Below, piece after piece: positions 1 to 5,672 of a DNA stretch of 5,672 bases. The notes under the pieces were generated by a model. The model was not told where the DNA came from. It saw only the letters and a program-made list of their open reading frames with translations, and ran no database searches. This DNA is from Alphaproteobacteria bacterium (GTDB taxonomy: Bacteria; Pseudomonadota; Alphaproteobacteria; Sphingomonadales; Sphingomonadaceae): assembly GCA_028869975.1 (NCBI GenBank), contig JAGWQR010000337.1, positions 1-5,672 of the forward strand. Direction: 5' to 3'. Position numbers and translations under genes: made by a program. How positions within the stretch are numbered: the stretch's first letter is position 1; every line of letters starts with the position of its first letter.

Positions 1-2
1 CG

Positions 3-1730
3 GCGGTCGCGGGCAAGGCGATGGATGAAATTGTTGATGATTTTCTGAAAAATGGCCCGACACCCAGCGAAGTGCAGCGCGCACAGATGCAAATGGTCGG
101 CGACAAGATCAAAGCGCTGGAGTCTGTTTCCGGTCAGTCTGCTGAGTTGGCGAGTGGCGCTCTTTATCATGATAATCCCGGATATGTGCTCACACGACTG
201 CACGCCGTCGCCACCGCAACGCCTGAAGAAATTCGCAAGGCCGCCGCCAAATGGCTGAGCCGCCCTGCCTTGACCATTATCATCAATCCTGGCCCGCGCC
301 CGCCATATACAGAGGCGGCACCGGCCAAAATCAATCCCGCCGCAGACACACCAATCCCGCCAACACCGGGCACCGAGGATCGCAATACACCGCCGCCGGT
401 GGAAGCGCTCGCAAAAATGACCTTCCCAGCGATTGAACGCACGACGCTGAACAACGGTATTCCTGTATATTTCGCGCGGCGCAACGCCATTCCGGTGGTC
501 AATATCGATCTTGATTTCGATGCGGGCTATGCTGCCGACAGCACCGATGCTATCGGCACACAAGGCTTCATGCTCAATATGCTGCGCGAGGGCACAACCA
601 GCCGAACCGCGACACAGTTTGCCAAGGACAGCGAAACCTATGGTGCGAGTCTTAATACAGCCGGCAATATGGATCGATCGGATATTGGCCTCATTGCCTT
701 TACGCCAAATCTTGAGGCCTCACTTGACTTGATGGCTGATGTTGCTCTGCATCCGGCCTTCACCGCCGCCGATGTCGAGCGTGTGCGCAGCCAGCGCCTC
801 ACTGCGATTGCTGCGGAAAGTAAAGAGCCGCAGGCTCCCGCGGCCAAGGCGCTCTTGCAGGCGCTCTATGGTCCTGGCCATCCCTATGGCCGCGCCAATT
901 CGGGACTGGGCGAGCCAGGCGTTGTCAAAGCCCTGAGTCCAACGCAGTTGCGCATCGATTACACGCAATGGCTGCGACCGGACAATGCGAAGATATTCGT
1001 AGTTGGCGATACGACACTGGCCGCGATCAAACCGTTGCTCAATGCCAGATTCGGGCATTGGCATGTCGATACATCTGGTGCACAGATCAAGCATATTGCG
1101 GCCGTGCCGCCCGCCACGGCGCATATCCTGTTGGTGGATCACCCCGGCGCGCCACAATCTTTTATCATTGTTGGCCATGTGCTCAATCTGACGGGCAAAG
1201 ATGACCTGCTCAACCTGCGCACCGCAAATGAGGCGCTGGGAGCCAGCTTCCTGTCCAGGATCAATGCCGATCTGCGCGAAACCAAAGGCTGGGCCTATTA
1301 TAGCGGCGCGGCTATTGCCGATCGCGAGCACCAGACTTTCTATGAAGAACTGGCTCCGGTGCAGGCAGATAAAACCGGCGCGGCCATAGGCGAAATCCTT
1401 AGCCAGATTCGTGGATTTGTTGGCACCAAGCCGATTACGGCTGAAGAGACGACGCGATTCACTACCGCCTACATACGCGCGCTTCCAGGCGAGTTTGAGC
1501 GTTCATCCGCTGTCATGAGTGCCCTGCGCAACATCATTCTGCTGGATCGCCCAGATGACTATTATGTCAGTTTACCCGCGCGCTTTACTGCGATGACCCC
1601 GGCAACGCTGGAAGCAGCTGCACGGGCGAACATCCACCCGGATCAGCTTGTCATCTCCATTGCCGGGGATGCCAAAGCGGTGCAGCCTCAAGTGAGCAAC
1701 CTGGGCTTGCCGGTCGAAATCGTCAAATAG
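3..1730 (+). CDS. M16 family zinc-peptidase-like protein, C-terminal part (5' end outside the window)
   Basis: The frame is open to the left edge. The ATG at 21 is preceded in frame by Ala-Val-Ala-Gly-Lys-Ala and has no ribosome-binding site, so it is an internal Met and the gene starts upstream. Numbering from that Met, residues 1-90 look like the end of a first M16 unit (the NGPTPSEVQRAQ helix, then the ALTIIINPGP strand). Residues 91-133 are a Pro/Ala-rich linker. From about 134 a second M16 unit begins (TTLNNGIPVYFARR), with the typical LREGTTSRTATQFA and HPAFTAADVERVRSQ stretches. The place where an active unit carries HxxEH reads GFMLNMLREGT (about 182-192), so this half lacks the zinc ligands; catalysis would need an HxxEH in the missing N-terminal half. 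Such proteins are often about 900 residues and exported to the periplasm, but the signal peptide region is not visible. The substrate is unknown. The gene ends with TAG 3 bp from the convergent infC stop. Confidence 0.9.
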   Translation, partial: AVAGKAMDEIVDDFLKNGPTPSEVQRAQMQMVGDKIKALESVSGQSAELASGALYHDNPGYVLTRLHAVATATPEEIRKAAAKWLSRPALTIIINPGPRPPYTEAAPAKINPAADTPIPPTPGTEDRNTPPPVEALAKMTFPAIERTTLNNGIPVYFARRNAIPVVNIDLDFDAGYAADSTDAIGTQGFMLNMLREGTTSRTATQFAKDSETYGASLNTAGNMDRSDIGLIAFTPNLEASLDLMADVALHPAFTAADVERVRSQRLTAIAAESKEPQAPAAKALLQALYGPGHPYGRANSGLGEPGVVKALSPTQLRIDYTQWLRPDNAKIFVVGDTTLAAIKPLLNARFGHWHVDTSGAQIKHIAAVPPATAHILLVDHPGAPQSFIIVGHVLNLTGKDDLLNLRTANEALGASFLSRINADLRETKGWAYYSGAAIADREHQTFYEELAPVQADKTGAAIGEILSQIRGFVGTKPITAEETTRFTTAYIRALPGEFERSSAVMSALRNIILLDRPDDYYVSLPARFTAMTPATLEAAARANIHPDQLVISIAGDAKAVQPQVSNLGLPVEIVK

Positions 1731-1733
1731 GGA

Positions 1734-2282
1734 TTATTTCGGGCTGATGACCATCATCATCTGACGGCCTTCCATGCGCGGATGCGCCTCAACCTTGGCA
1801 TATTCGGCGCTGTCTTCCTTCACCTTGTTGAGCAGGATCATGCCCAACTGGCCATGCGCTAGCTCACGCCCGCGAAAACGTAACGTGATTTTGACCTTAT
1901 CCCCTTCCTCGATGAAGCGCTGAACCGCCTTCATCTTGGTGTCATAGTCATGGTCATCGATATTGGGACGCATCTTGATCTCCTTGATCTCCTGCGTCTT
2001 TTGGCTTTTGCGGGCGGCATTGGCCTTTTTCTGGGCTTCATATTTAAATTTGCCGATGTCGAGATATTTCGCGACCGGTGGATCGGCGTTGGGCGAGACT
2101 TCAACCAGATCAAGCCCGACGGCGGCGGCCTGTTCCATCGCCTCCCGCGTGAGCATCACACCCAGATTTTCGCCATTTTCGTCAATGACGCGCACTTTGG
2201 GGGATTGGATAAACTGGTTGAAACGGGGGCCGGACAGGGGCGGTGCAGTCATCGCGGGACGACGGATCATTGGCGGACGGAT
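1734..2282 (-). CDS. infC: Translation initiation factor IF-3, with a probable ATC start codon
   Basis: IF-3 binds the 30S subunit, prevents premature 50S joining and checks the start codon and initiator tRNA. The protein has the full two-domain layout: an N-terminal domain (RVIDENGENLGVM, then GLDLVEVSPNADPPVAKYLDIGKFKYE), a Lys-rich helical linker (AQKKANAARKSQKTQEIKEIKMRPNI, read here in parts), and a C-terminal domain ending EAHPRMEGRQMMMV. From the ATC at 2282 it is 182 residues, usual for the family. The ATC is chosen because GGAG lies 8 nt upstream, an in-frame TAA sits two codons before it, and the first ATG (2270) is 20 nt from GGAG with no other Shine-Dalgarno. The start would read fMet-Arg-Pro-Pro-Met-Ile-Arg-Arg-Pro. 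infC is known to use AUU, AUA or AUC so that IF-3 represses its own synthesis. If the ATG is used instead, the protein is 178 residues. The rpmI-rplT pair that follows infC in many bacteria is absent here; a convergent peptidase gene follows. Confidence 0.95.
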   Translation of the reverse strand: MRPPMIRRPAMTAPPLSGPRFNQFIQSPKVRVIDENGENLGVMLTREAMEQAAAVGLDLVEVSPNADPPVAKYLDIGKFKYEAQKKANAARKSQKTQEIKEIKMRPNIDDHDYDTKMKAVQRFIEEGDKVKITLRFRGRELAHGQLGMILLNKVKEDSAEYAKVEAHPRMEGRQMMMVISPK

Positions 2283-2294
2283 AGGTTATTCTCC
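2283..2294 (-). promoter_or_regulatory. infC ribosome-binding site that supports the ATC start
   Basis: On the minus strand GGAG (2294-2291) is followed by AATAACCT and then ATC at 2282-2280. The 8-nt spacing is near ideal. No purine-rich sequence precedes the ATG at 2270 or the later in-frame ATG at 2252, so this site decides the start. Confidence 0.6.
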
Positions 2295-2300
2295 ATTATA
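2295..2300 (-). promoter_or_regulatory. Perfect -10-like hexamer TATAAT directly before the infC Shine-Dalgarno
   Basis: TATAAT abuts GGAG on the minus strand. As a -10 box it would start RNA near 2288, downstream of the Shine-Dalgarno, giving infC a leader of only about 6 nt. No TTGACA-like -35 is seen at 16-18 bp spacing and there is no extended -10 TG. It may therefore be chance; infC may instead be served by another promoter or by readthrough from leuA. Confidence 0.2.
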
Positions 2301-2340
2301 GTCGTTCGGTGCGGCCACATATCGCAGATTCGCATCCTAG

Positions 2341-2393
2341 AAAAGGGGGTGTTGCGCGAAATCGCTCACCCTGTGGCCAATGCGCAACGCCCC
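2341..2393 (-). terminator. Probable intrinsic terminator of leuA
   Basis: About 17 nt after the leuA stop, minus-strand RNA can form a stem of GGGG-C-GUUGCGC (2393-2382) with GCGCAAC-A-CCCC (2357-2346): 11 pairs with one C/A mismatch, around a 24-nt loop. It is followed by C and UUUU (2344-2341), then CUAGG. The stem is GC-rich and correctly placed, but the loop is large and the U-tract short, so it may be leaky. Any readthrough would enter infC 60 nt further on. This hairpin and the infC upstream region fill the 128-bp gap between leuA and infC. Confidence 0.5.
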
Positions 2394-2410
2394 AAGCGCA
2401 GAACAGCCAT

Positions 2411-4072
2411 TCAGCAGGTATTGGCCGCACTCAGCACGGCGCGCACCGATGCCGTAGCAACGTCCTCATCGATGCCGATGCCCCACACCGTACGTCCGCC
2501 CGCATCCTTGCACTCGACATAGGCCGCCGCGCGCACGTTTGTGCCATGCCCAATCGCGTGCTCGGTATAATCTTGTACCTCAAGCGCGAGTCCGCAAGCA
2601 TCATTCACCGCCGCCAGCACCGAAGAGATCAAGCCGTTGCCGCGCCCGGACACCGAGCGCCGCTCGCCGCCGATATTCAGCGTTCCCGCAAACAGCCTCG
2701 CGCCATCTGCGGCCTTGGTTTCGGTATACTCCTCGAGCCGGATGTACTCCTCGCTACCGAGATGATAAGTGCGCTGGAAGCAGCCCCAAATGTCTGCCGC
2801 GTTCAGCTCGCGACTGGTTTCATCGGCCAGTTCCTGCACATATTTGCTGAAATGGGCCTGAAGGCGCTTGGGCAATTTCAGGCCCTGATCCTGCTCAAGC
2901 ACCCAGGCGACACCACCCTTGCCCGACTGCGAATTGACGCGGATAACGGCCTCATACGACCGTCCGAGATCAGCGGGGTCAATTGGCAGGTAAGGCACAT
3001 TCCACAGCCCGTCATTGCGCTGTTCTTGGTGTGCAAAGCCCTTCTTGATCGCATCCTGATGGCTGCCCGAGAACGCCGTGAACACCAGTTCGCCGCCATA
3101 GGCGTGGCGCTGATGCACGGGGAGCTGCGTGCAATATTCAACCGTCTGGATCACCTCGTCGATATCCGAGAAATCAAGTCCCGGATGCACGCCTTGGGTA
3201 TACATATTGAGTGCCAATGTTACCAAATCACAATTTCCGGTGCGCTCGCCATTGCCGAACAGACACCCTTCAACGCGATCTGCACCCGCCATCATCGCCA
3301 GTTCCGCCGCCGCGACGCCGGTGCCGCGATCATTATGGGGGTGGAGCGAGATGACGCATGACGCGCGGTTGCGGATATGCCGACCAAACCATTCAATCTG
3401 GTCGGCATAGAAGTTCGGGGTTGCGGCCTCTACTGTGGCAGGCAAGTTGAAAATAATTGGCTTGTCTGGGGTCGGCTGGAGGATGTCCATCACTGCCTCG
3501 CACACTTCAACACTGAATTCGAGTTCGGTGGTTGAGAAACATTCGGGGGAATACTCGAATTGCCAGTCGGTGTTCGGGCGCCTGGCCGCCTCATCGCGCA
3601 CCCATTTCGCCGCCTGCACCGCAATAGCCTTGCAGCCGGCATAGTCGAGGTTGAACACGATCTGCCGCCAGGCGGGCGCGGTCGCGTTGTAATAATGAAC
3701 AATCGCGCGCTCGGCCCCATCCAGCGACTTGAATGTGGTTTCGATCAGATCCTGCCGTGCTTGGGTGAGTACCTGCGGCCAGACATCGGCGGGAACACGC
3801 CCCGAGCGCACCAGCCCCGAGATATAATCAAACTCTGTCGCGCCCGCCGACGGGAAACCAACCTCAATCTCCTTCAGCCCCAACTTGCAGAGCAGATCGA
3901 ACATGCGCTGCTTCTTCTCCGAATCCATCGGATCGATCAACGCCTGATTGCCGTCGCGCATGTCGGTCGAGAGCCAGCGCGGCGGCTTCGTAATGGTTTG
4001 GGAGGGCCATTGCCGGTTGGGCAGATCAATCTGCGGGAAGGGTCGGTATTTCTGAGACGGGTCTGAGAGCAT
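2411..4072 (-). CDS. leuA: 2-isopropylmalate synthase, type 2 (LeuA)
   Basis: This is the cytoplasmic enzyme that condenses acetyl-CoA with 2-oxoisovalerate to give 2-isopropylmalate, the first committed step of leucine synthesis. The predicted protein has 553 residues, normal for the longer type-2 form. Numbered from the ATG at 4072, the N-terminal part reads MLSDPSQKYRPF. The DRE-TIM barrel carries the metal and substrate motif STDMRDGNQAL (35-45, Asp40), the HPHNDRGTG motif (244-252, metal ligands His244 and His246) and the signature GNGERTGNCD (273-282). The last 120 or so residues (LNIGG at 465-469, then a variable region with GRGNGLISSV) match the regulatory/dimer domain where leucine exerts feedback inhibition in this family. 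The frame extends upstream to a TTG at 4099, but family proteins begin at MLxDPS and the ATG has a modest AGG 9 nt upstream. A Leu-rich leader and alternative hairpins precede the gene and suggest leucine attenuation. A likely terminator follows. No other leucine genes are in the window. Confidence 0.97.
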   Translation of the reverse strand: MLSDPSQKYRPFPQIDLPNRQWPSQTITKPPRWLSTDMRDGNQALIDPMDSEKKQRMFDLLCKLGLKEIEVGFPSAGATEFDYISGLVRSGRVPADVWPQVLTQARQDLIETTFKSLDGAERAIVHYYNATAPAWRQIVFNLDYAGCKAIAVQAAKWVRDEAARRPNTDWQFEYSPECFSTTELEFSVEVCEAVMDILQPTPDKPIIFNLPATVEAATPNFYADQIEWFGRHIRNRASCVISLHPHNDRGTGVAAAELAMMAGADRVEGCLFGNGERTGNCDLVTLALNMYTQGVHPGLDFSDIDEVIQTVEYCTQLPVHQRHAYGGELVFTAFSGSHQDAIKKGFAHQEQRNDGLWNVPYLPIDPADLGRSYEAVIRVNSQSGKGGVAWVLEQDQGLKLPKRLQAHFSKYVQELADETSRELNAADIWGCFQRTYHLGSEEYIRLEEYTETKAADGARLFAGTLNIGGERRSVSGRGNGLISSVLAAVNDACGLALEVQDYTEHAIGHGTNVRAAAYVECKDAGGRTVWGIGIDEDVATASVRAVLSAANTC

Positions 4073-4079
4073 GAGTGTT

Positions 4080-4155
4080 CGCCTAATGGAGCTTTCCAAG
4101 AGTTTGTGAAGTTGGCCCTTAGGCGGGGCGCGCGTGAAGCTACCCGCCTAAGGGC
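4080..4155 (-). promoter_or_regulatory. Candidate leuA attenuator with mutually exclusive hairpins
   Basis: On minus-strand RNA, arm 1 GCCCUUAGGCGGG (4155-4143) and arm 2 CCCGCCUAAGGGC (4127-4115) pair perfectly over 13 bp around a 15-nt loop. Arm 2 can instead pair through CGCCUAA (4125-4119) with UUAGGCG (4086-4080), which contains the leuA ribosome-binding AGG. This second hairpin can extend by GG:CC after one mismatch and by CCAA:UUGG across a bulge. The two pairings exclude each other. The leader peptide stop UAG lies within arm 1, so a terminating ribosome would cover arm 1. No U-run follows either hairpin, which points to control of translation rather than intrinsic termination. The structures were read by eye; folding energies were not computed. 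Confidence 0.65.
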
Positions 4156-4195
4156 AGGTAAGGAGCAGGAGCGATAGGGGCGCGGCGCCGATCAT
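4148..4195 (-). CDS. leuL: Leucine-rich leader peptide of leuA (LeuL-type), 15 aa
   Basis: A short ORF, ATG to TAG, encodes MIGAAPLSLLLLTCP: five Leu in 15 residues, four of them consecutive, with codons CTA, CTC, CTG, CTC, CTT. It lies 75 nt upstream of leuA on the same strand. Its Leu codons fall just before arm 1 of the 13-bp hairpin and its stop lies inside that arm. This is the arrangement expected of a sensing peptide whose translation reports charged tRNA-Leu; the peptide itself probably has no function. The first Leu codon, CTA, is usually rare in GC-rich genomes and would be a sensitive stall site. The ATG overlaps the TGA of the TMEM175 gene as ATGA. There is no good Shine-Dalgarno, so it is either translated as a leaderless mRNA from the promoter just upstream or coupled to the preceding gene. 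It is too short for usual gene calling. The symbol leuL is given by analogy of role, not by sequence homology. Confidence 0.72.
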   Translation of the reverse strand: MIGAAPLSLLLLTCP

Positions 4196-4833
4196 GCTTT
4201 TGCTATGGCCTGTCCGGCGCATGCCGTCAACACCTGATCCACCGGGCCATCAGGTACGATCCACAGCACCGAAACGAGCGCCGCGCAGATCAGCGCAATC
4301 ACAGGGTGCACAAAGGCGAGCGCCGCCCCGCCCGCATACAGCAGGATCGAGGCGATCTGCTTGGTGTTCTCGGCACGCAGGATATGCGCAGGCGCGATCT
4401 CGCGACCATAGAGCCTCACCACTTCGCGGTGCAGTGGCACATAGGCCACACCGGGCAGCAGCAGCGAGATGAGGTAAGTCGCGGTCGGCACCGGCATCAG
4501 CGGGAAAGTGGCAATCCACCCGGTCGTCACCGGCACGAGAGAGAGAAAGAACAGCATAGCCGCATTCGTCCAGTGCAGTTTCACGGAAAAATGCGGGGCG
4601 ATGTCGAGCAGCCGGTGATGATTGACCCAATAGATTGCGACATAGATAAAACTGAGCGCATACGCTACGAGTGTGGGCCAGATCGCTGCGAGCGCCGCCC
4701 AGGTCGGCTCCTTTGGCACATGCACTTCCAGCACCATGATCGTGATGATGATCGCGAGTACACCATCGGAAAAAGCTTCCAGTCGTGTGGTGGCGATGCT
4801 TTGGTGATGATGGCGTGATGTGTCAGTGGGCAT
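4192..4833 (-). CDS. TMEM175-family (DUF1211) integral membrane protein, putative potassium channel
   Basis: The protein has 213 residues. The family signature is in the first helix: Arg17-Leu-Glu-Ala-Phe21-Ser-Asp-Gly-Val-Leu-Ala-Ile, matching RxxxFSDGVxAI. About six hydrophobic segments follow (roughly residues 20-38, 46-68, 90-109, 114-133, 158-175 and 176-194), matching the single six-helix unit of bacterial members, which assemble as tetramers and conduct potassium. A His/Thr-rich N-terminus (MPTDTSRHHHQ) precedes helix 1. Channel activity here is inferred from the family only. The start overlaps the end of the glycosyltransferase gene by 11 bp, implying co-transcription and perhaps translational coupling; AAGG lies close upstream of the ATG. 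The TGA overlaps the leader peptide ATG. No functional link to leucine synthesis is evident; the adjacency places the leuA promoter inside this gene. Confidence 0.88.
   Translation of the reverse strand: MPTDTSRHHHQSIATTRLEAFSDGVLAIIITIMVLEVHVPKEPTWAALAAIWPTLVAYALSFIYVAIYWVNHHRLLDIAPHFSVKLHWTNAAMLFFLSLVPVTTGWIATFPLMPVPTATYLISLLLPGVAYVPLHREVVRLYGREIAPAHILRAENTKQIASILLYAGGAALAFVHPVIALICAALVSVLWIVPDGPVDQVLTACAGQAIAKA
4202..4230 (-). promoter_or_regulatory. Candidate promoter for the leader peptide and leuA
   Basis: Minus-strand TTGACG (4230-4225, five of six to the -35 consensus) is separated by 17 bp from CATAGC (4207-4202, a weak -10). Six nt later comes the A of the leader ATG at 4195, the expected transcription start, so the transcript would begin at or next to the start codon. 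The promoter lies within the last codons of the TMEM175 gene. In Sinorhizobium meliloti, another alphaproteobacterium, the trpL leader is known to be transcribed without a 5' UTR, so this layout has a precedent. The weak -10 is the main doubt. Confidence 0.5.
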
Positions 4834-5671
4834 GTGCCTTGTTTTCCAGCATCATGGCAAACCAGTCAAGATAAGCTTGCGCGCAGGAGGTCGGATCAAG
4901 ATGAGCGACCAATGCCTTCATCCGCTCGATGGAGCCGTCGGCTGCCGTCACGCGCAACAGAGCATCGGCCAAATCTTGCGACGCACGCGAGGGAATGATT
5001 TCCCCGGCATCCTGAACAGTCATAATGTCGTGCAGAAATGCCGAGCAATCGGTCGAAACCACCGGCACGCCATGCGCCAGCGCTTCGACCGCCACCGCCG
5101 GCCCCCCCTCATAATGCGAGGTGACGAGCAGCGCATCAGCGCGTTGCAGATACGGGTCGATATTGGGTACATGCCCCGTCGCATTCACGATGTGCGAGAG
5201 TCCCATGGTACTGATCGCCCGCATCAGCCGCGCGCGCTGGCTGCCCTCGCCCAGGATTGTCAGTTGCGCGGGCTGCCGCGTGTTGAGTGCCTGTATCACC
5301 TGTAACGCCAGAAACACGTCCTTCTGCCGCTCCAGCCGCCCCGCCCAGAGAATGTTGAGTGCGCCATTATGGTGGGTAACATGATCGAATTGTGTGTCAT
5401 GCTGGATGTATACCGGATCATAAAGCGTGGCGACCGGAATGGTCGGCAGCATCGCCCTGAGTTCGCGTGCCAGACCAGTGTTCATCGCGGCCAGGCCGTC
5501 GATCGCGCGGCTGAACCGGCGCACGACCCACCGCCCCATAAACGCCGGGAGCCAGTGCGGACGCGGCGGATTTGATATTTTGGAAACGATAATCGGGCGC
5601 GGATCGGCACGGCGCAACTGTCCGTTGAGCACAAGATGATAATTTCCAGGTAGAAAAATCACATCCGCAGC
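4823..5671 (-). CDS. GT4-family glycosyltransferase, N-terminus outside the window
   Basis: The frame stays open to the right edge (Ala-Ala-Asp before the GTG at 5662), so that GTG is an internal Val and perhaps 80-120 residues are missing. Numbered from that codon, residues 1-80 are the end of the N-terminal acceptor domain (VIFLPGNYHLVL). The C-terminal nucleotide-sugar domain follows: NILWAGRLERQKD (103-115, with Arg109 and Lys114 placed to bind the diphosphate), LTILGEGSQ (134-142), and HYEGGPAVAVEALAHGVPVVSTD (183-205 region) with the EX7E pair Glu185 and Glu193 typical of retaining GT-B enzymes. The donor and acceptor cannot be told from the sequence; roles in capsule, exopolysaccharide or lipopolysaccharide synthesis are usual for the family, and flanking genes to the right might decide it. 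No membrane segment is seen in this part. The TGA lies inside the start of the TMEM175 gene. Confidence 0.9.
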   Translation of the reverse strand, partial: AADVIFLPGNYHLVLNGQLRRADPRPIIVSKISNPPRPHWLPAFMGRWVVRRFSRAIDGLAAMNTGLARELRAMLPTIPVATLYDPVYIQHDTQFDHVTHHNGALNILWAGRLERQKDVFLALQVIQALNTRQPAQLTILGEGSQRARLMRAISTMGLSHIVNATGHVPNIDPYLQRADALLVTSHYEGGPAVAVEALAHGVPVVSTDCSAFLHDIMTVQDAGEIIPSRASQDLADALLRVTAADGSIERMKALVAHLDPTSCAQAYLDWFAMMLENKAHAH

Positions 5672-5672
5672 C

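Noticed and set aside
720..1331. A 203-codon minus-strand open frame inside the M16 gene
   Set aside because: It is a shadow of the peptidase frame with no recognisable motifs.
1715..1741. A short inverted repeat CGAAAT/ATTTCG at the M16-infC convergence
   Set aside because: It has only six pairs, a 15-nt loop and no U-tract; too weak to call a terminator.
1950..2522. A 190-codon + strand open frame across infC and the leuA-infC gap
   Set aside because: It is opposite IF-3, whose sequence is unambiguous; it crosses the intergenic region without any start or domain signal.
2309..3361. A 350-codon open frame on the + strand opposite leuA
   Set aside because: It is antisense to a clear LeuA protein with all catalytic motifs; the translation shows no recognisable domain.
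4073..4099. TTG at 4099 as an upstream start for leuA
   Set aside because: It adds nine residues not expected in the family, and the ATG at 4072 begins the usual MLxDPS N-terminus and has AGG at 9-nt spacing.
4106..4139. The direct repeat GTGAAG at 4106-4111 and 4134-4139
   Set aside because: Six bases is compatible with chance, and it plays no part in either hairpin pairing.
4115..4155. The 13-bp hairpin as an intrinsic terminator for the TMEM175 gene
   Set aside because: No U-tract follows on the minus strand (CAACTTCAC comes next) nor on the plus strand, and the leader peptide stop lies inside it; an attenuator role fits better.
5660..5671. GTG at 5662 as the true start of the glycosyltransferase
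   Set aside because: The frame remains open to the edge, no ribosome-binding site is visible, and the protein would lack most of its N-terminal GT-B domain.

Overview
The window looks like an ordinary chromosomal segment of an alphaproteobacterium, most likely a sphingomonad. This rests on recognising the style of the IF-3 and type-2 LeuA proteins and on the fairly GC-rich coding; no database search was possible. There is no rRNA, tRNA, insertion sequence, integrase or CRISPR array.

Layout, left to right. From the left edge to 1730 (+) is the C-terminal part of a two-domain M16 zinc-peptidase-like protein. It meets, tail to tail with a 3-bp gap, infC (initiation factor IF-3) on the minus strand at 2282-1734. 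Everything else is also on the minus strand, so in transcription order the right part reads: a GT4 glycosyltransferase entering from the right edge (5671-4823), a TMEM175-family six-helix membrane protein (4833-4192, overlapping the glycosyltransferase by 11 bp), a 15-codon leucine-rich leader peptide (4195-4148), leuA (4072-2411), a probable terminator (2393-2341), and infC.

The most interesting part is the 119-bp gap between the TMEM175 gene and leuA. It encodes the short ORF MIGAAPLSLLLLTCP, with Leu codons CTA, CTC, CTG, CTC and CTT. Its stop codon lies inside the left arm of a perfect 13-bp hairpin. The right arm of that hairpin can instead pair with the leuA ribosome-binding region, because the 7-mer TTAGGCG occurs both in the left arm and just before the leuA start. 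No U-tract follows the hairpin. This suggests leucine-responsive attenuation acting on leuA translation: a ribosome that finishes the leader frees the right arm to mask the leuA start (leucine plentiful, off), and a ribosome stalled at Leu codons lets the 13-bp hairpin form (leucine scarce, on). A TTGACG-N17-CATAGC promoter-like pair lies inside the end of the TMEM175 gene. It would start transcription at about the A of the leader ATG, so the leader mRNA may have no 5' UTR.

A second point is the infC start. The only candidate start with a well-placed Shine-Dalgarno sequence (GGAG, 8-nt spacing) is an ATC codon at 2282-2280, four codons upstream of the first ATG. Rare AUU/AUA/AUC starts are a known autoregulatory trait of infC.
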